DNA of 18,209 bases from Trichodesmium sp. MAG_R04. Its GTDB lineage: Bacteria; Cyanobacteriota; Cyanobacteriia; Cyanobacteriales; Microcoleaceae. Within the stretch, counting starts at the first letter, position 1. Each line of letters starts with the position of its first letter. Shown piece by piece: positions 14,694 to 18,209 of this stretch. Both the position numbers and the translations under genes were made by a program. The notes beneath the pieces were generated by a model. It was given only the letters and a program-made list of their open reading frames with translations, did not search any database and had not been told where the DNA came from. Where the stretch lies: assembly GCA_023356515.1 (NCBI GenBank), contig JAKQYG010000024.1, positions 1 to 18,209 on the forward strand. Direction: 5' to 3'.

Positions 14694-14806
14694 AATAATA
14701 CAGACAGCTCGAATGGTTATCAAAGTTGGCATTAAAGTCTGTTTGAGATATTGCATATGAACTTGAAACCCATGCCGTACCGAAGATTAACCTTGGGTGG
14801 TTCATT

Positions 14807-15355
14807 ATGAATTTAAGAATATATGGGAAACGTCAATTAAAAACTTTACCAGGAATTGCAACTCGCCCTACTTTGGCTAAGGTGCGAGAGGCAGTTTTTA
14901 ATATCTGGCAAAATAATATATATGGATGTCGATGGCTGGATATATGTGCTGGTACAGGTTCTATGGGAGCAGAAGCTTTATCTAGGGGAGCATCAAGAGC
15001 GATCGCTATCGAACAATATGGCCCTGCTTGCGCTATAATTCGCCAAAATTGGCAACTGGTTGCTGGTTCATCCCAGGAATTTCAAGTATTGCGTGGAGAT
15101 GTGTTGAAACGGTTAAAAGGGCTGGTAGGCCAGCAGTTTGATTTGATTTATTTTGATCCCCCTTATATTAGTGATCTTTATCAACCAGTATTAGAGGCGA
15201 TCGCTCAATATCAACTTCTGGCAACAACCAGCGAATTAGCAGTGGAACATAGTCCGGAAAGATGGCCAGTTAAACTAGTTCCCACCTTAGAAGTTTGTCG
15301 GCAGAAAGTCTATGGCAATACAGCTTTGACTTTCTTGAGTACTCTTCAGGACTGA
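14807..15355 (+). CDS. rsmD: 16S rRNA (guanine(966)-N(2))-methyltransferase
   Basis: This 182-residue RsmD-type enzyme methylates the exocyclic amino group of a guanine in the 16S rRNA P-site loop, using SAM. The N-terminus LRIYGKRQLKTLPG and the RPTLAKVREAVFNIW stretch (21-35) are diagnostic. SAM-binding motif I is DICAGTGSMGAEALSRG from Asp45, and the catalytic motif of amino-methyltransferases is DPPY at 117-120. HIP1 sites lie within the gene near 14999 and 15197. It converges with petG, 23 bp away. The ATG at 14807 gives the usual N-terminus. No strong Shine-Dalgarno is seen. Confidence 0.93.
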   Translation: MNLRIYGKRQLKTLPGIATRPTLAKVREAVFNIWQNNIYGCRWLDICAGTGSMGAEALSRGASRAIAIEQYGPACAIIRQNWQLVAGSSQEFQVLRGDVLKRLKGLVGQQFDLIYFDPPYISDLYQPVLEAIAQYQLLATTSELAVEHSPERWPVKLVPTLEVCRQKVYGNTALTFLSTLQD

Positions 15356-15378
15356 ATATAGGTGATTTTAATTGATAT

Positions 15379-15492
15379 TTAATTATTTAATTGGTTGCCT
15401 CGCTTATATTGTTGGTAGGCTGCAAAAAATAGTCCTGCCAATGTTACGAGGATTAGACCTAGTACGATCCCAGAAAGTAATGGTTCTACCAC
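15379..15492 (-). CDS. petG: Cytochrome b6-f complex subunit 5 (PetG)
   Basis: This 37-residue single-span thylakoid protein is essential for assembly and stability of the cytochrome b6f complex, which carries electrons from plastoquinol to plastocyanin or cytochrome c6. The sequence starts MVEPLLSGIVLGLILV and continues TLAGLFFAAYQQYKRG, a near match to known PetG along its whole length, with one hydrophobic helix and a basic stromal end. The start codon is GTG (15492-15490) with a good Shine-Dalgarno (GGAG) 8 nt upstream. The tail ends NQLNN. It converges with rsmD and diverges from cytM. It is so short that automatic gene finders easily miss it. Confidence 0.95.
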   Translation of the reverse strand: MVEPLLSGIVLGLILVTLAGLFFAAYQQYKRGNQLNN

Positions 15493-15729
15493 GATGCCAA
15501 CTCCTTTGATTAAATTTTTGTTTGTTATTGATCCATACTACTATTTTTTACCGAAAACTCTGTCAGAGATTACTTTTAACTTTTGATTTCTCCATAGGGC
15601 TTAACTCTTGCACTAATATTTAAAAACAAAAATTAAAAATATAAATAATATTGTGGATTTAAAGTTAAAAAATCTTAAAGGTTTGCTTGAAAATCTTAAA
15701 ACTGTTAAGATGTATTAATTAAAATTTTC
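15493..15729. promoter_or_regulatory. Shared upstream region of petG and cytM, with direct repeat
   Basis: The sequence AAAATCTTAAA occurs twice in the same orientation, at 15669-15679 and 15690-15700, which is 21 bp (two helix turns) apart. A related TGTTAAGA follows at 15703-15710. Such spacing suits a dimeric response regulator. A TTGAAA -35 candidate (15687-15692) overlaps the second repeat, but I cannot fix the -10. The regulator cannot be named from this. Confidence 0.35.
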
Positions 15730-16140
15730 TTGCAAGTAATTGTTGAGACATTAAATATTTTGGATAACCAACTTGCTGACACCAAAAAAGAAGTCCTACT
15801 GCAGTGGCTCAGCTTAGTTGGCCCTGCTATTCTGCTAGTAATCTTATTTATATTTCTAGAAGTTAAGCCGTTTCAAGTTTCGGATCCTTATAGCATAAAT
15901 GTATTGTCTCTCCAGGGAGACCCAGTGAAAGGTGAAGGTATTTTTCAGATGAACTGTGCAGGTTGTCACTTATCGCCTATGAATAGTCAGGTAGGACCGA
16001 GTTTAGAAAGAATTTCTCAGCATAAGTCAGACCTGGCAATTATTAAGCAAGTAGTTAGTGGCGAAACACCGCCTATGCCTCAATTCCAACCCAATGCCCA
16101 AGAAATGGCCGATTTGTTAATCTATTTAAAACAAATCTAA
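15730..16140 (+). CDS. cytM: Cytochrome c-M
   Basis: This 136-residue class I c-type cytochrome is of the cM type, a membrane-anchored cytochrome of cyanobacteria linked to control of photosynthesis and respiration. A single membrane anchor lies at about residues 27-44 (LSLVGPAILLVILFIFLE). The heme site is CAGCH at 76-80, preceded by GDPVKGEGIFQMN, and the axial methionine is Met116 in TPPMPQF. The C-terminus EMADLLIYLKQI is typical. No ATG is available. I use the TTG at 15730, although a TTG at 15760 is possible and neither has a clear Shine-Dalgarno, so the start is uncertain. It is divergent from petG, which also belongs to electron transport. Confidence 0.88.
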   Translation: MQVIVETLNILDNQLADTKKEVLLQWLSLVGPAILLVILFIFLEVKPFQVSDPYSINVLSLQGDPVKGEGIFQMNCAGCHLSPMNSQVGPSLERISQHKSDLAIIKQVVSGETPPMPQFQPNAQEMADLLIYLKQI

Positions 16141-16214
16141 GTTAGATACTTCTACACTAAGCTGATGCTATGGTCTGGGGTTCTCTCTTTGCAGTCCCGG
16201 TACTCCTTCTGGCT

Positions 16215-16390
16215 CTACGAGCTTTTAAGGAAGGAATGCCCTATGGCTCTGTTTTTTATATTTATCGCTGCGTTTACAAAGACTTTTTCATCAAAGGCTT
16301 TTGTACGATAGGATTTAATATTTTATTTACAGATACCCTCTCAGATTTGAAGGCCTATTTAATATTAACGACCAAGTACAGAAAACTAGA
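16215..16390 (-). pseudogene. Second tnpB relic, heavily deleted
   Basis: The minus strand reads VNAAINIKNRAIGHSFLKSS and then stops at 16217-16215, homologous to the end of the relic at 12314. The nucleotide match is good over GTTTTTTATATTTAT and GCTGCGTTTACA. Further upstream (to about 16390) a weaker block (LVVNIK) resembles the middle of TnpB, with the rest deleted. The degraded right-end hairpin lies at about 16152-16180, close behind cytM. The two relics are copies of one IS200/IS605-type element at different stages of decay. Confidence 0.7.
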
Positions 16391-16503
16391 ATAATATTGT
16401 CAATTAATGGGATATCGATTGGTTGACCTGTGATTCATCTCATGCTAGGATAGTTAGTCCTATGTGAAACTTCTCGACGATTTAGCTAAAAATAAAATAG
16501 GGG

Positions 16504-16533
16504 TTGCAAATATACCTCTAGTTGTGTTATTTT
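16504..16533 (+). promoter_or_regulatory. Candidate tRNA-Thr promoter
   Basis: TTGCAA (16504-16509) and TATTTT (16528-16533) are 18 bp apart. They would start transcription about 5-6 nt before the tRNA. Each is an imperfect match. Confidence 0.35.
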
Positions 16534-16543
16534 AAATATTGTT

Positions 16544-16616
16544 GCCGGTGTAGCTCAGTTGGTAGAGCACTCGACTTGTAATCGAACGGTCAGGAGTTCG
16601 AGTCTCCTCACCGGCT
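16544..16616 (+). tRNA. tRNA-Thr (anticodon TGT)
   Basis: The sequence folds as a 73-nt cloverleaf. The acceptor arms GCCGGTG and CACCGGC pair perfectly, with U as discriminator. The D arm has TAGCTCAGTTGGTAGAGC, the anticodon stem-loop TCGACTTGTAATCGA has TGT at its centre, and the T loop carries GTTCGAGTC. TGT reads ACA and related threonine codons. No CCA is encoded, so it is added after transcription. A T-run (16616-16620) follows directly. Confidence 0.97.
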
Positions 16617-16762
16617 TTTTATTTGATAAGTTGCTTAAATTTTTACTTTTGTCCTGCGGAATGTAGGGAGGCTGTATTAACAAGGTCTTTATTGTGGTCT
16701 AATGTGCAGGAAAACTTCTGTATGGGAGACCATTGTTCAATAAAGTTAGGTTTTAATACATT

Positions 16763-16880
16763 AGGGTTTGCTTAAAAGGTCTTTTTCAGGAGTAGGGAAC
16801 CCACTCCTAACATCTCCCAGGATGAGAAGTAGGGACGTTGCATGGAACTTCCCTACAGAGGAACGGAGAATGTACCCACC
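16763..16880. repeat. MITE-like family 1, degraded copy D
   Basis: It begins with AGGGTTTGCTTAAAAGG, resembling the family 1 terminal repeat. It carries a hairpin (GGAGTAGG ... CCCACTCC) and then TAGGGACGTTGCATGGAACT, a degraded form of the palindrome in copy C, followed by ACAGAGGAACGGAGAATGTA. The right end is not found, so the end coordinate is approximate. Confidence 0.45.
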
Positions 16881-17000
16881 CCTTCTCCCCCAATTTTAGT
16901 TGATTTTTATTTCAATCAAGAGACTATGGCCATGGCCATCAGTCACATTTTATGCTAAAAAAGGTCAGTCCACCTGCTAATATAGCTAATATAATAGATG

Positions 17001-17105
17001 TCAGGATTTACGTAAAGAAACCCGGTTTCTACAGTAAATGATTGTTTTTAACACATAAATATCTACGAGAAACCCAGTTTCTGAGTTTGCCTGGGTAAGT
17101 TCTGA
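17001..17105. repeat. MITE-like element, family 2, copy 3, with nested hairpins
   Basis: The terminal repeats are TCAGGATTTAC and, as complement of the right end, TCAGAACTTAC. Inside are the self-complementary AGAAACCCGGTTTCT (17016-17030) and the related AGAAACCCAGTTTCT (17068-17082). The interior differs from copies 1 and 2, so only the ends are shared. Confidence 0.6.
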
Positions 17106-17178
17106 TATGTGAAAGTATTGATAATACTGGCAGAAATTTATACTACATTTTAATACTATAGTAATCTGTCAATATGTG

Positions 17179-17209
17179 TTAGGAGAGAATAATATTAGGA
17201 GAGAATAAT
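17179..17209 (+). promoter_or_regulatory. Duplicated ribosome-binding site before the protease gene
   Basis: The 15-mer TTAGGAGAGAATAAT occurs twice in tandem with one base between (17179-17193 and 17195-17209). Each copy contains AGGAG. The second copy ends in the start codon and places AGGAG at proper distance from the ATG at 17208, so that copy is likely to be the working one. Confidence 0.7.
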
Positions 17210-18209
17210 GGTAGCAGTTTCTAGCAATGACCGCAATGATATAAGATTTATTGTCTCCCCCGGTCAATTTACTGGAGTTGTTCAATTTAACAATACCAAT
17301 ACAGGAAATACTTGCACGGGGGTACTACTGGAAGGGGATGGCCTTCATATTCTCACGGCTGCCCATTGCTTTAATAATCAGAATGATTTGGCTAACTTAA
17401 ATCCTAATGCTGATGATTATGTAGTTTTTTTTGAGTTAGCTGATGGCACTCGTGAAGAGAGAAATGTTGAAGAGATTTTTGTTCATCCCGAGTGGACATC
17501 CGATCAAGATAGTAATAACGATATTGCCATTATTAAGCTATCTGATGAAGCGCCTGATGTTGAAAGCTACGAAATATATCGTGGTAGTGATGAGGTTAGT
17601 CAAACTTTTACCCGTGTGGGTTACGGTATACCTGGAACTGGTGAAACCGGTCAAATTGATGATTCAGAGGAAGACTCCTCTGTGAAGCGTTTTGGAGAAA
17701 ATATTTATGATGCCTTGGGTGATATTTTTAGAGATACTCCTGAGCGGAGAATAAATATTCTAGAAGGTACACAGCTTGCCTTCGACTTTGATGATGGGTC
17801 ACCAGAGAGGGATGTTTTCGGTCTTCAATACGATTTGGATCAGTTGGGAGTCGAGCTAGAGGTCAATTCTACAGCGGGAGATTCTGGGAGTCCGGCTTTT
17901 ATTGATGGCAAAATAGCTGGCATCGCATCTTATGGTTTTTCTTCAGTTGAGGATGGTATAGATGTAGATAACGAAAGTGGTAATGCCAACTTCGGAGAAT
18001 ACAGTGTTGATATAAGGGTTTCAGCTTATGCTAGCTGGATCGATGAAACTATAAATGGTTCCTTACCGACTGGTCAAACACTTAAGGGGGATAGGAGAAA
18101 TGACACTTTAGTTGGTGCTGATGGTAATGATACTATTAATGGAGCTCGTGGTAACGACAAACTTTTAGGAAAGTCCGGTGACGACTTGTTGATAGGTCGC
18201 CTTGGTAAC
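17208..18209 (+). CDS. Trypsin-like serine protease with RTX calcium-binding repeats (3' end outside window)
   Basis: The first 334 residues are visible and the frame is open to the window edge. Residues 20-280 form a chymotrypsin-fold (S1) protease with the full triad: His53 in LTAAHC, Asp105 in NNDIAIIKL and Ser226 in AGDSGSP. Cys36 and Cys54 can form the usual disulfide next to the catalytic His. An Asp/Glu-rich insertion (about residues 160-200) is not typical of small S1 proteases. From about residue 293, hemolysin-type nonapeptide repeats begin (GDRRNDTLVG, ADGNDTING, ARGNDKLLG, KSGDDLLIG). These bind calcium and usually mark export by a type I secretion system, which fits the lack of an N-terminal signal peptide. 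It is probably an extracellular protease. The start is set by the Shine-Dalgarno. Confidence 0.9.
   Translation, partial: MVAVSSNDRNDIRFIVSPGQFTGVVQFNNTNTGNTCTGVLLEGDGLHILTAAHCFNNQNDLANLNPNADDYVVFFELADGTREERNVEEIFVHPEWTSDQDSNNDIAIIKLSDEAPDVESYEIYRGSDEVSQTFTRVGYGIPGTGETGQIDDSEEDSSVKRFGENIYDALGDIFRDTPERRINILEGTQLAFDFDDGSPERDVFGLQYDLDQLGVELEVNSTAGDSGSPAFIDGKIAGIASYGFSSVEDGIDVDNESGNANFGEYSVDIRVSAYASWIDETINGSLPTGQTLKGDRRNDTLVGADGNDTINGARGNDKLLGKSGDDLLIGRLGN

Larger units (their letters stand above)
14315..14806. other. Intergenic region between hisH and rsmD
   Basis: It holds a family 2 element (14389-14481), an imperfect direct repeat of about 36 bp (14489-14524 and 14566-14600, sharing TATAGTTTT and AT-rich tails) and a short tnpB tail (14631-14693). 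The last 110 bp before rsmD show no clear promoter. Confidence 0.5.
16391..17207. other. Region between tnpB relic and protease gene
   Basis: Apart from tRNA-Thr (16544-16616), this holds family 1 copy D (from 16763), family 2 copy 3 (17001-17105) and the tandem ribosome-binding repeat (17179-17209). It shares TGTGATTCATCTCAT (16430-16444) with position 2483-2497. No further gene is seen. Confidence 0.5.

Noticed and set aside
14856..15038. Plus-strand frame of 60 codons
   Set aside because: It is a shifted frame inside rsmD.
16170..16394. Plus-strand frame of 74 codons with a hydrophobic start
   Set aside because: It is the antisense of the second tnpB relic; the homology to the relic at 12314 explains the sequence.
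17443..17685. Plus-strand frame of 80 codons
   Set aside because: It is a shifted frame inside the serine protease gene.

Overview
The window looks like a piece of chromosome from a low-GC, non-heterocystous filamentous cyanobacterium, most like Trichodesmium, Okeania or relatives (genus is inference). The cyanobacterial signs are a 37-codon petG (cytochrome b6f), a cytochrome cM, a GlgA of cyanobacterial type and several HIP1 sites (GCGATCGC). Only about 58% of the window is coding. The long gaps are filled with decayed mobile DNA: two families of small inverted-repeat elements (MITE-like), a third short dispersed repeat, three tnpB relics and a retron-like reverse transcriptase pseudogene.

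Layout. 1-1260: the start of an unknown gene running off the left edge, then a periplasmic amino-acid-type solute-binding protein with a near-perfect sigma-70 promoter (minus strand). 1260-2826: repeat-rich spacer with one element of each MITE family. 2827-7358: a partial DNA phosphorothioation (Dnd) neighbourhood. It holds a small Dnd-associated protein translationally coupled to a DndD-like SMC/Rad50-type ATPase, a convergent exported methyltransferase, a MazG-like NTP pyrophosphatase and DNA phosphorothioation-associated protein 4. The sulfur-transfer genes dndA, dndC and dndE and the regulator dndB are absent from the window. 8009-9379: glycogen synthase glgA. 9625-9918: a small conserved-looking protein of unknown function. 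10140-10801: broken reverse transcriptase. 10964-11725: RNase III. 11726-13041: a repeat, a tnpB relic and a perfect 38-bp palindrome centred on a HIP1 site.

13042-14314: a short C15-type (pyroglutamyl-peptidase-like) hydrolase and hisH, divergent from a shared AT-rich promoter region. 14807-16140: rsmD converges on petG, and petG diverges from cytM across a spacer with a direct repeat. 16215-16390: a second tnpB relic. 16544-16616: tRNA-Thr(TGT). 17208-18209: a trypsin-like protease with RTX calcium-binding repeats that runs off the right edge, preceded by a duplicated ribosome-binding site.

The housekeeping genes (glgA, rnc, hisH, rsmD, petG, cytM, tRNA) appear unrelated in pathway and mostly separately transcribed. 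The one functional grouping is the Dnd-associated set. The strongest candidates for something unusual are that partial set, the retron-like RT remnant, the HIP1-centred palindrome and the MITE families with interchangeable internal hairpins.
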